Source of the DNA: Axinella damicornis
Lineage: Eukaryota > Porifera > Demospongiae > Axinellida > Axinellidae
NCBI GenBank assembly: GCA_963931865.1
Contig: OZ007513.1
Location: forward strand, 9,876,467 to 9,940,466
Direction: 5' to 3'
Length of the DNA: 64,000 nt
The translations under genes and the position numbers were made by a program. Below, piece after piece: positions 23,450 to 37,126 of the stretch. The number at the start of each line of letters is the position of its first letter. Within the stretch, counting starts at the first letter, position 1. The notes beneath the pieces are model-generated. The model was not told the DNA's origin. It searched no databases and was given only the letters and a program-made list of their open reading frames with translations.

Positions 23450-26400
23450 CAGGGTTAAAATCTTAATGTATTGATTGCAACAAGTGCAAGATGTGAATAT
23501 CAATGAATGCTCAGGTATGAATATAGTTGGGGCGAGCCTGAGCGAGCTAGCCCCAAACAGATCGTTAGACTTGGGCGGATTATTCCTGTTTTTCCACCTA
23601 TTATTCTTTCATTTGATTCCCCTAAAACTTCCCATTATTCCCATAATCTAGTACCTACATGTATTATTCTCGAATTATTCTCAATTCGGGCAGCGAAGGA
23701 CACTCAACAGTGACCTCACTTCAACGTCAGAGGAGTCAATGTCATCCGAATCAGACTCCACACTGGGTCTACTGAACTACTAGTACCACTGCTGGCAGCT
23801 ATAAGGAACTAGAACTAGCAAATTATTTATGTAGCATGCGAAGTGCGGCTGTGGCGCGGTGTGCACATGCACATTGATTGAATGAATATAATTATACCAA
23901 TTTCCACACCTATTATTCCTGCATTATTCCGGAATCTCCCCACTACCTATTATTCCCAAAATTATTCCGGAATAATCCGCCCAAGCCTACAGATCGTCCT
24001 GCTGTGTTTTGCCGTGTGTACGACCGGTTCAGTGTCCTTACCGTCACTCTTCTGCAAATAATGGGTGAAATTCCGATTGCTTGACCGAGAAATCCCTCAA
24101 GTTGGAAATCTCACAGTGCCTCTAATTGATGGCAATATATAATAAGTAACGAGTCCACTCATGACCCTACCTCTTCAATGGCTACAGAGAGATATGACCA
24201 TATAAGGAGAGCTTAGATATATTTTGTGGTACATTGCTGTTTGCCATGGGGTGGTAATATTGCCTTCGTGTGGTATGGTATTTGATTGTGGTATTGCGAT
24301 AATATTGAACACCTTTACTGAATGCAAAACCTTACCCAAAATGAAGTTAGAATTAGAAATGCTGCTCAAGACTTTTGGGATGGGTGGGCCCTTAATACGC
24401 CCACCCATCCCAGCTGTGCCTTCCACTCTTTCAACCCAGCGTTCCACTAACAGCCATGCATAGAAGTTGCAAATAGCACTGGAATACTATCAATATTCAG
24501 ATATCAGTATAGTGGTACCAAAATGTCAAGTATCAGAACTGGGTTCAAGAGTCATACATTTGTATGTTCTTAGACATCAGAAGCCAACATTACATCATTA
24601 TTTTGTTCTCCACCCAAGTCGTTATTAATCTGCATCTGTTTAGAGGGGAAGCCCCCTCTCCCACTAGATGAAATCCTGTATGGACATGACTAATCAAGAA
24701 CCCAGAGATGCAGACTAAGAAGTACAGACTGACCTTCCTTCCTGTCTATATTGCTTCTGATCTATTTCTATAGGCTGCTCAGGATGGTGATTTGGATTGC
24801 CTTTCTAAGTGGGCTGACCATGTCGGGCAGTTGTCCACGGAGGATGAGAGGACCAGGATCCTAGATGGGACGGACGAGCGTGGAAACACAGCGCTGCACT
24901 ACTTGATGAAGCACAATGACTCTAAGATGGTGGAGATGGTGGAGAAATTGATTGACTTGGGAGCAGGTGTGTTGAACAAGCGTGATTCCTTGTCCGGCTC
25001 TTAGTTCAGTGTTCTAGCTAGAGAGCTTGTGGTGCGCAGTACCACTATAATACTGGTTCTAACTAGAGCACTGCATTGGCAGTAATTATAGAGGGCGGAA
25101 TACATTCCAATCAGTCTTCTTGCTATTGTCACAAAACCACATCAATACAGCAACGTTTCGGTCCGAACCGGACCTTCTTCAGGCTACAATGGGCATTTTA
25201 CGAACTATAAAAGAGTAGAATCAAGTAGTTAGCGCACTTGCCATTGCTGTACAGATTTGTGTTTTGTAGCCTGAAGAAGGTCCGGTTCGGACCGAAACGT
25301 TGCTGTATTGATGTGGTTTTGTGACAATAGCAAGAAGACTGATTGGAATGTATTCCGCCCTCTATAATTATTGCTAATGATCCAGTCTTCGCTCTGAGAG
25401 ATCATGTTGTAGGAGTTCCCATTAACGTAGAGCACTGCATTGGGGCTTATCAGAATTGCCTTGTTGAACAGTAATGTAGTCTCCCGCTAATACCCCCCCC
25501 CCCCCCCCCCCATCCATTTTGTACACTGTTTGAGTATAAAGTGGGGAGGGGACTTTTGCTTGAATATTTGATTTTCTTTACTATACGCCCCCAGAAACGT
25601 GACGATGTGGCATGATCGATCGAAAATGTCTTTGCTGTAGCTGCCCAGAACGTTGATCAATTTTACCCATGAGTTATTCTCGTAGTTGCTGGTATAAGTG
25701 CCTTGTCAGTACTGACTGGAGACCAAGGGAAGGACTGGGTGGTTCCGATGTGTGTCTACATGAAGACATCTTTTATGAACTAACAAAAGATTCACGAATT
25801 ATGCTGCATGTGCACGTGTAGTTGAGATACCGTGGCCGTTTGTTATTAGGCGCATATTTGCTGTTAGGCGCAGGTGCGACTCTCATCCCAGCTACTCTTT
25901 ATTCCATTTTCGATCCTACAGAGCAGAAAAAGCTATAATTCGAAATGAAGCACACTTCATATTCAAGGAATGTCATTTGAAATTAAGAGCATCTCATTTA
26001 GGCACATACATGTATATCCTTCCAGCGGAGGTATACACAATGTATATACATAGGTGCATGTGCCTAATAACAAGCGACTATGGTATTCTCACCACAGGGC
26101 ATTTAAACAAGTGGAACTTCATGCAACAACTTGGGGGTTAAGGGGGGAGGGGGGCATTTACTAGAAGGGGGCATAATCATTAGCCTGAGACTACAGGTAT
26201 CACTTTTACACTACAGTCACCTGATTTCTTCGCACGCAGGTGTTAGTGTTGAGGGTGAAAACCAGAAGACTCCTCTACACCGTGCTGCAGAGCTTGGCCA
26301 CCAGAAGATGATTTCCATTCTGTTGAAACAGTAGGTGTGGTGGTTCTGTATATGCACTTGATGACTGGCAGACACGTGCACACACATACACTCATTGTTC

Positions 26401-27055
26401 CCAGGCCTTCTCCATCTCCAGTTTTTGTTAACAGTGCACAAAATGGTAGGAGAAAGCCTTTGGAATATTTTATGAGTGACGTCCGTGTCCACTAGGTGGA
26501 TAGAGGGGGGATGCCCGGCATCCTGAACAGCGAGCAGTAGTTCAGCTGCCTTTTTTTACAAATGGTACACAATTTTTTCGCCTCCCGTCTACAGCCCTTG
26601 GAACAGCTTTACCAGTGGTATGGTATATCCCTGCCACTCGCAGTCAGCAGGGAGCAAGGCTACATGCATGCACACACACACGCACGTGCACGCACACACA
26701 CCCACACCCACACCCACACCCACCCACCCACCCACACACACACACACACACACATGCACACACACACACACATGTACACACACACACATGCACACATACA
26801 CATGCACACACACATGCACACACGCACACACACAAACATGCACAGACACACATGCACACACACACACACATGCACACACACACACGCACACACATTCACA
26901 CACACATGCACACACACATGCACACACACACATGCACACACACACATGCAACACACACATGCACACACACACACACACACACATGCACATACACACATGC
27001 ACACACACCCACACACACATGCACACACACACACATGCACACACACACACACATG

Positions 27056-27090
<35 letters not shown>

Positions 27091-30000
27091 TCCTCATGCG
27101 CATACTGGTAGCCTTTCCCTTCCCTTACCACACTGTGGTGGCTAGGCTACGTATAATATTGATTGGCAGAGATGCTACTGTGTGCCAGTTTGACACACTG
27201 CCACTACTTCATACACGTGTACTACCCATAGGCGTAGCAGTGATTTGCAGGATGGTCAGGTGACATGAAGTTACACGCTGCCGGAGGCAGTGCATAGAAA
27301 AAAAGTTTTGCTTTCATTTTTCAGTTATCAGGATGGGCTCTCGTGGCACCTTCGTACTTTGCACTGCAAGTACGAGGATTGCAGACCCAGGGGCGCCATG
27401 TGTTGCTTTGTTGCTCAAATTTCACTCACACATGTAGCTACATGTACATGTACATTGTACATAGGGTATACTAGATCGTGGTCTCGTTCCCAAGCCACGC
27501 GAGACTAAGCTAAGCTATAGCGAAAACTATTTTTGTGACGGCGACTGCCGGACGGCCTGCTATGCCTATGCTACCTCCGTACCAGCCCACTAGCCTTGTC
27601 CCCAGACTGTGAGAGAGGGCCAGGTGCTCTCTACCAGCCCACTAGCCTTGTCCCCAGACTGAGAGAGGGCCAGGTGCTCTCTACCAGCCCACTAGCCTTG
27701 TCCCCAGACTGTGAGAGAGGGCTAGGTGCTCTGTACCAGCCCACTAGCCTTGTCCCCAGACTGTGAGAGAGGGCCAGGTGCTCTGTACCAGCCCACTAGC
27801 CTTGTCCCCAGACTGTGAGAGAGGGCCAGGTGCTCTGTACCAGCCCACTAGCCTTGTCCCCAGACTGTGAGAGAGGGCCTGCTGCTCTGTACCAGCCCAC
27901 TAGCCTTGTCCCCAGACTGTGAGAGAGGGCCTGATGCTCTGTGTTAAAGTAGCCTTTGTGCTCAACACAAGAAAGACTGACTAGAAAACGTTACACATAG
28001 TTTATCTGGAAGTCATTGGTGCAGGATGTTATCATAGTGTACTATTGCCAAGGCACAATGCTGATAAACAGACTTTCGGTCCCAGTGCGTGGCCCCTCCT
28101 TCTGAACATCATAACATTACGTATGTCTTGCTTATGTGTGCATGATGTAGAGTGTGTGGTTGTGTATGTAGTGTATGGGATTTCAAAGCAATAATAGCAG
28201 CAGCTGTCCCCCCCCCCCCCCCCCCCCCCTCTCCCTCCCTCCCCCTGTGTGGCAGACACGCAGATGTACATGCCAGGGACAGTGATGGTCGTACTCCACT
28301 GCTGATGGCCGCGTTGTGTGGCTCCAACGTCTTTGATAGCCTCATCAAAGGAGGAGCCTCTCTAGACGATGTGGATTGGGACAGTAGCACAGTGGTCCAT
28401 CTGGCTGTTGAAAGTGGAAATCGTGCTGCTTTAGATGTAAGTTGAGGACAGTTTATATCGCCTGCTTGTTTAGGTAATAACTTTCGGACAATATTATTTT
28501 GTCCACCATCCACTCGCAGACACGTAGCAAATTTAAGTGAACAGACCACCTATGAACCTGGGACCTTGTAACAACAATGCAAAGTACACAAGCAGCTCTT
28601 ATCCAAGAACTAACCTTGTTGAGTCGGGGTAAATTTGATACAATTGTAGGTACTACATAGCCTCATTCCCAGGCTCACAAAGCTCCAATCTTCTGTGGTC
28701 TTATAATAGTTCTCAAATTTTGTTATTAGTGCTCCCAATGACTAAGTTTTCAGGACAGGGAGGATGGTCAGTTATTGTGGCAGTACGTACTTTCGTGTGT
28801 TCCTTTCAGAAACTGCTCAAGCAAGTAAACAAGAAAGGTCATCTGAATGATGTCTGCAGTACCGAGACAACTGGGTCTGGTGATCGTCCACTGCACATAG
28901 CTGTTGGCAGAAAGAACAAGGATGCGGTGGTCTTACTGCTACAGACATTGGGTGAAGATGCAAGGAAGCATGTCTGTGCCCCCAACAGCATTGGAAGAAC
29001 GCCAAGCCATATAGCTGCAGAACAGGGTCTGAATGAGTGAGTGTTCATTTTCTCTTTCATGTTTTGGTGATGTTTGTGGTGACCACATTGTTGTCATGAA
29101 ATCACTAACATGCCTCTAACATTGCGGAAGGCCTAGTGGTAAAACTCATCGTGTGCAGGACATACCATGGACGTTGGGTGGACGAGTGGAGGAGTGGCAC
29201 ATTCTTTCTGTACAGCTCTGGGCTGTCTCCTGAACCCCAGAAACATCACCAAGACTGCCTGATGTCGACTGCTCAGTCGCTCAGTGGTTGCGATCGGTAG
29301 CGCACTCACTCACTCACTTGTGGTTTTTGGAGGAGTGTGCCACTCCTCCGCATGTCCATGCAGCGTCCATGTGCATCACTACACGTGATGAGTTTATCCA
29401 GGCCTTCCCCCGTGTTAGTCTGCAAGCGACAAACGCTGAGGTGAGGCCTGCGTATGAGGCTACCGTAGAGGCACAGCTCACTTATAAGTACAATTTTTGC
29501 TATTTGGTGCAGGTTCGACTCTCGTCCCAAGCTACTCTGTATTAAGTGCTGAACCACAAACTCTGTCATTTTTGATCATACAGAGTGCATGGAAAGCAAT
29601 TCCAAATATAGCACTTGTGGATGCTTCAGATTGTGACCACTCAGTGGTCACATTCCGAAGCAATTCCAAATATAGCGCTTGTGGATGCTCCGGATTGTGA
29701 CCACTCAGTGGTCACATTCCGAAGCAATTCCAAATATAGCACTTGTGGATGCTTCAGATTGTGACCACTCAGTGGTCACATTCCGAAGCAATTCCAAATA
29801 TAGCACTTGTGGATGCTTCAGATTGTGACCACTCAGTGGTCACATTCCGAAGCAATTCCAAATATAGCACTTGTGGATGCTTCAGATTGTGACCACTCAG
29901 TGGTCACATTCCGAAGCAATTCCAAATATAGCACTTGTGGATGCTTCGGAATGTGACCACTCAGTGGTCACATTCCGAAGCAATTCCAAATATAGCACTT

Positions 30001-33000
30001 GTGGATGCTCCGGATTGTGAAGCTGGCTCAAGTGCACTTGCGGCCCACCTCAATTGGTGCACATACCGTAGTTGCCGATTATTTCGCGTGCCAAAAATTT
30101 CGCGGTTAGCCAATAAACGTGACACACAAATATTTCGCGGTGGGAAATTTTCGCTGATTACTTCCGCGAAAAAAAAAATTCCGCTCGTAATAACTTCCTA
30201 TTGACACGTGCGATCGTGCTGATGGAGCGATTGATTTGTGTATGCGTGGCTACCACGTCTACAGCAAAGCAACTGCCGGGGAAGAGCTACTGTGTGAGCG
30301 TGAGCCCAGGAACACGAAGGAGAGTAACTGTTATGCCTAGCGCTAGCTGTGGAAATATATTTCGCGGGTTTAATATTCGCGGTCTTACTTCATCCGCGAA
30401 TACCGCGACAATTTCCCCACCGCGAAATTAACCGCAACTACGGTATATACGTGATTTCATACATGTTTACTGCCAATGATGGTCGAAGTGGAATGGTGGT
30501 CTTCTCCACCAAGCTTGGTTCTGTATAATGTCAGTGCAGGTTCAGAATCTTTGTGTGCCTTTCCTGAGTGGAGTAAGGATTATATAAATTACACGTAGCA
30601 ATTTCAGCAATAAAAAAATCCAGATGAGGACCTGGAGATTAGGCTACATCAGGAGAGTAAGAACACTGTTGATTTTCAGTAAACCTCTCTCTAGTATTCT
30701 GCAGATGCTGATTGGCTGTGACAGCTCGTGTATCTCCTGTGAAGACAATGATGGCAACACACCCCTACACTTGGCCTGTATCAAGGGTCGCAGTCGAGTG
30801 GTTGAAACACTTCTGAAGTGTGAGCGTGAGCAATGGAAGAAATCCCTGAAAAGAAGTCATAGCTCTGGAATAATCAGCACTTTGTAAGTATGAGCAAGCT
30901 GCATGCATTTAACCACTGAAGAGAGAACGAAGTTGCTGAGTGTCAGGGAGGTGCTCTGTTGGCCTTGTCAGAGCAACAACTAACGTATTGTAACCAGCAT
31001 CTTTCTTGTGATAAACTGTAACCCTCCCTCTCCCCCCTCCTCCCTCCCCCTCCCCCTCCCCCTCCCCGTCCCCTCCCCTCTCCCCCTCCCGCTCCCGCTC
31101 CCCCTCCCCCTCCCCCCTCCCCCCTCCCCCTCCCCCTCCCCGTCCCCCCTTCCCCCTTCCCCCCTCCCCCCTCCCCTCCTCCCCCCTCCCCCCATCCTTT
31201 TTGCTGTTCTGGTATCCCTACATCTCCATACGCCTTTATACTTGTGGTTAAAGTGTAGTAAACATGTATACATGGCCGTGTATTATAGCACCACCCTCAG
31301 GTCCCTGACGTTTAGGTGCCATGTTTATGTGGAGTGGCACTGCACCTATTAATCCTTCATAGGAATGCCGAGGATCAGACTCTGCTCCACCGGACCACTC
31401 TGCTCCACCGGACCGTTGATCAAGATTCGTTGCCAGCTGGATGCCTTGACGTTTTGGATTTGCTTCTGAAGAGCATTGACAAAGATGGTCAAGATCAGCA
31501 GGTTTGTGATGTACACACAATCCCCTCTTCATCATGGACTATTGTACCTGCTGATATGCTGGGACAATAATTGATTTAACCCCTTGCTTGACCCAGGTGT
31601 ATTGGTTGAACAGCGTTGATTACCCAGGCCAGGTGGGTTGGTTGAACAGTGTTGATTAACCCCCTACGTGACCCAGGTATAGCATTGATTAACCCTTGCT
31701 TGACCCAGGTGTGGTGGTTGATGAGCATTGAATAACCCCCTACTTGACCCAGTGTGGAGCATTGAATAACCCCAAGCATGGTGGTTGATCAGCATTGAAT
31801 AACCCCTTGTTTGACCCAGGTGTGGTGGTTGAAAATTGTTGGAGTGTGTTAGTAATGGCCAAAACGATTTACGAGGTTGAAGTGGCCTCATCCCTATAGG
31901 CCCCCACCCAGCTTTGTGTTGCTTACAGTATGAGAAGGCCTATCATGTGAGGATAGAGAGAACTTATTTGAACTCTTATTGCTGATCACAGTTGTACTTC
32001 TATTACCACGTACGTGCATGCACAGCAACGAAAATTGAGCAGCTTAGGTGAATTACTCAGGCGAACTAAGGCATGGGACTAGCATAATTTGAGTTCTAGA
32101 CATACAGGTACACTTTCATCAATATTTTGTAAAGTACAAGGAATCAGATGGAGTATGATGATACCTATATAATAGACACCCCAAGCTATATGCACGTTAC
32201 CATGGAAACCCCATATGTGGGCGTGGCTAGTAATTGCGGCCCACATCAATCGTCCAATATTTAAGAATAAATCACAAAAGGCGGAGGTGAAGACAACTTT
32301 TGTCCGCGACCAAACTTTCTGTACACGTTCAGCTCATGGTACTACACACGGAACCATCTACATGAATCGGCAGTCACCAACAACACTCCTGCTGGACGCC
32401 GAAAGTCATCAACATCGAGTAGCGTTACGACACAAAGCACGCCCATAAACGAGTACCAACGGTGAACTCACTTCCATGTAGCAAGTTTTGCTATTGCCGA
32501 TTCATACTCAACCCCCCAAGCCATATCCGACAACTTTGTGTAGCGTTCTTCACCTCCGCCTTTCGTCCAACACTTTCCATGTACACAGTCGGCAGCACAC
32601 AGTGTAAAGTTCAGGCATATACTACCGTTCGAAATCCACACAGGAGCAGCACCACGTAGTCACACAAGCAACTACCAAAGGTATAGGCTACAACTAGCAC
32701 AAAGCGAAGCTACAACTATCATCCTGAGAGAGACACTAGTAGACTATACTCTGCTCGTTTCATCGCGCCGCCATTATCTTTCTCCGTACACTAAATGAAA
32801 ATTTCCGCAGACTATAATTTATTCTCCGCGTGACGTGAAATTGATTTCCCATGCCTTAGTAATGCTGAGTAGGAACCTCGCAGCCTTTTCTTCAACACAT
32901 AATTTAAGTCACAAATGACTTAAGGTAGGAAGCACGGCATCGGCGAAATCGCGCAATATTACTCACGAATAATTAATGAGATGACGTCACTCGCATACGG

Positions 33001-36000
33001 TTATATAGAGTTATTAATCTGTTTACGTTTTCCCATGGCGGCAACCGGAATAAACAAGGGGGCTTCTCTCTTTGATGCGGCTAGCGGCCCTTTCAAGTTT
33101 CAAATCGGTACTCTGATGTGGCCATGCGGTACTTTGAAGATTTGTTTAAACACTCTTTTTTTTTCTTTTCTTTTTTTTTTAAGTAAGGAGCTATTCTGGC
33201 TTATTGAATGTAGCGATGGGCTATCTGAGTGTGAATAGCTAGGTGGAGTGAGCAGGAATGTTTGTGGGTCTGCTGAAGTGGCCGAAGAACAGCCTGGAAA
33301 GTGAACAGCCTCCGACAGCTCCCTGGCCAAGGTACTCTAGAGAGTTGACCTTTCGGCATTACAGGCCCCGCCCATTTTCGTGTCAGGGCGAATTTGGCTG
33401 GTTTGGTAGCTGGACTGGGCTGGTGAGAGCGAGTAGATGTGTGGCCAAAACTCTGTAACCGAGAGGTGAACGTGGAAAAGCATCCCTAGTTTTGCAAGGG
33501 GTAGGTTGACCTTTTGGAAACTGGCCTTGGCTTTGGTCTGTTTTAGTTGGTGTGCGTGGAATTTGTTTTGAAAGCCTAGGGTAGCCAAACCTCTATTTTT
33601 GAGGGCGGCAGTGAGTTTTGGGCTGCAGCCTGCAAGTGAAGAGAGCAGGTGGTAAATCCATCCGTTGTTTTTTGGCCTGCTTTGTGTGTGTATTGATGAT
33701 GGGGTCAGAGTGTGGGTGGGGCCTTGGAGAGGGTTCAAATTTTCAGTTTAGTAGAGGGCCTTAAAATTGAGTTTTAGGGCGTTTTCAAGCAGAGGGAGCA
33801 GTTTGATGCAAAGTATTGCTGAAACTTGTGTACACTTTGATGCTGCCCATTTATCCTTGGTTTCGGAGATCGCTCTACCCATGTTTCCTACCTTAAAAGT
33901 TGCAGCTTAATTAGAGAAGCAAAACTTTCGTTCACATCATTGGACAAAACTGTATGTCCAATGAATTGGACAAAACGGCAGGTCCAGTGACTATGGATTA
34001 TATGTCAGCACGTTTATTCCAAATAAAGCACAGTCTACATCAAGTGTTTCTACAAACAGTGCACAGGATAAGTGATCTCTCTAGTGGGCGCTTTTCAGTT
34101 GGACTAACGCAATCAAAGTCATTGGCTTTCCATTTATTTCGATCGTATGTGGTACTTTACAGTGTGCATCAACTTATAGGACTTCCGGTTTGCCACTCCA
34201 TTGATAATCTCATGTTACAAAGTGGAAGACCTATGTGTTAGGAGTGGCGATGGATTCAGTATTCGTGTAAGAACCACTGAACTCGTGTAATATACGTGAA
34301 TTCAATGTTTACCATGTATGGTTGGTTTTGACGCAGAATTAGAGTGGTGAAAATTTAGAGCACTTACGGTAGTTACTGTATTAAGGTAGGAAGCACGGCA
34401 TCGGCGAAATCGCGCAATTTTGCTCATGAATAATTAATGAGATGACGTCACTTGCATACGGTTATTTAGAGTTATTCATCTGTTTACGTTTTCCCATGGC
34501 GGCAACCGGAATAAACAAGGGGGGCTTCTTTCTTTGATGCAGCTAGCGGCCCTTTCGAGTTTCAAATCGGTACTCTGATGTGGCCGTGCGGTACTTTGAA
34601 GATTTGTTTGAACACTCTAAGAAGCTATTCTAGCTGATTGAATGTGGCGATGGACTATCTGTGTGTGAATAGCTAGGTGGAGTGAGCAGGAATGTTTGTG
34701 GGTCTGCTGAAGTGGCCGAAGAACAGCCTGGAAAGTGAACAGCCTCCGACAGCTCCCTGGCCAAGGTACTCTAGAGAATTGACCTTTCGGCATTACAGGC
34801 CCCGCCCATTTTCGTGTTAGGGCGAATTTGGCTGGTTTGGTAGCTGGACTGGGCTGGTGAGAGGGAGTAGATGTGTGGCCAAAACTCGGTAACCGAGAGG
34901 TGAACGTGGAAAAGCATCCCTATTTTTGCAGGGGGTAGGTTGACCTTTTGGAAACTGGCCTTGGCTTGAGTCGGTTTTAGTTGGTGTGCGTGGAATTTTT
35001 TTTGAAAGCCTAGGGTAGCCAAACCTCTGTTTTTGAGGGTGGCAGTGAGTTTTGGGCTGTAGCCTGCAAGTGAGGAGAGCAGGTGGTAAATCCATCCGTA
35101 GTTTTGGGGCCTGTTTTGTGTGTGTATTGATGATGGGGTCAGAGTGTGGGTGGGGCCTTGGAGAGGGTCCAAATTTTCAGTTTCGTAGAGGGCCTTAAAA
35201 TTGAGTTTTAGGGCATTTTCAAGCAGAGGGAGCAGTTTGATGCAAAGTATTGCTGAAACTTGTGTACGCTTTGATGCTGCCCATTTATCCATCAACTTGG
35301 TTTCGGAGATCCCGGTACCCATGTTTACTACCTTAATGATTCTTACGAATATACATGTACATGTAACACAAGCACAATTGAGCATACACATAATTATGTG
35401 TGTGACATATATATTATTTACCGAGTACTGGGAAATATCATGAGTCTGTTGCCGTATTGCACGAGTGCCGCAGGCACGAGTGACAATACGGCAACAGTCG
35501 AGTGATGTTTCCCATGCAGTACACGGTAAATAATTTTATCCTACAGCTATTGTAGTTGCCAGCCCCGACGCTAAGGCGCCAGTACTCGTCGCTTTAGTAG
35601 TACTTGGCAACGCTCGTTCTTGCTTGAACACCATCAAGACACTGCCGTTTTAGGACCGTCTTTGAGCGACTTACCAGGCACAGAACTCCTTTGACACGAA
35701 CGTCGATTTCTCTGAGTCCGGTACCGGTACCTGGTTCCAGCGCTATAATTATACATACTACGCGTACTGTGACTCGAACGTGCAGCCACTATGTCTATGT
35801 ACTGTTTACATGAAAACACGACCAGTGTAAACTTCATACCCTCAGGAAGAGTGGAATACGGGGAGTGTAATACGGCCCCATATTCCACTGTTGCTCTCCA
35901 TACATTTTCAATGGAGCAAGTCCACAGCTGTGGGATAAAGGTGCTTATTATACTCCTGGTATAGGAAAAATTGTGCCGCGTAATGTAAATAATTAATTAA

Positions 36001-37095
36001 ATATGACTACTTCGGAATGGCCTACAAAGTTTCTGACTACACCGTCGTGATCGCTATGATGCAGTGACACAAAATCAAAATAATTGTGCTGAAACTCACC
36101 TTGGTGGCGGAGATACAAGCGCTTTTGTCGTGCCGTCGGCCGCCATTGCTCGATCGCTGTCTTCGACGTTGGTTGCCAGTACAGCCTTACGAAGGCCCCA
36201 CAAAGGTTCTGACCACACAGCCGTTATCGCTATCGTTCACTGACGCTTAATTACATGCCAAAACTCACCGTGCTGGCTAAGTTGTGAGTGCTGTAATAAT
36301 GTCTTGTCTTCCTTTTGGTCGCCATTGCTCGCGATCGACTGAGCGTGGTTGCCACGTGGCATGTGTGTTAATTGGAACGAATTGCAAATCTTAACCGGGG
36401 TTGCGACGCGGCTTATTCAGTACTTCAGAGCAGTCTAAATAATTTCTGATCTTCCCTAGGGCCCTATATATATAGCTATCATGGTACTCACGTGATGTGT
36501 GATAATTGGAACAAACTGTCACACTTAGCTTGTGCTACCGTTTAACCGCGCTACCAGGAGTGCGGTTGCCCCTCGGTATAAATTCATTATCTTTTACAAT
36601 ACTGGAAGGCATAGCTAACTACAGGATGTGTGTCATTATTTTGGAAGTGCTTCTGTCACTGTAGGGTATGACTGCCCTACACTTTGCCTGCCAGCGGGGT
36701 CACATCAAGGTGGTACAAAAGCTGTTGAAAGCCGGCTGTGATCTGACAAAGAGGAATAACAGCAAGCACAACCCTCATGAGCTAGGCGACACACCCCTAC
36801 ACTTGGCCTGTGTCAAGGGTCGCACTCAAGTGGTCGAAACACTTCTGAAGTATGAGCAATTGGGGAAGAAATCCCTGAAAAGAAAGTACGTAAGTAAAGC
36901 TGTGGAATAACCGGCACTTTGTAAGCATGAGCCCTGCATGCATTTTAACCACTGAGGAGAGAACGAAGTTGCTGAGTGTCAGGGAGGTGCTCTGTTGGCC
37001 TTGTCAGAGCAACAACTAACGTATTGTAACCAGCATCTTTCTTGTGATAAACTGTAACCCTCCCCCCCTCCCCCTCCCCCCTCCCCCCTCCCCCC

Positions 37096-37126
<31 letters not shown>

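Noticed and set aside
26562..27263. Cys/Val- or His/Thr-rich frames up to 233 codons
   Set aside because: CA microsatellite read in different phases.
27581..30016. CRISPR-like spaced repeats
   Set aside because: Head-to-tail minisatellites without unique spacers, in a eukaryotic intron.
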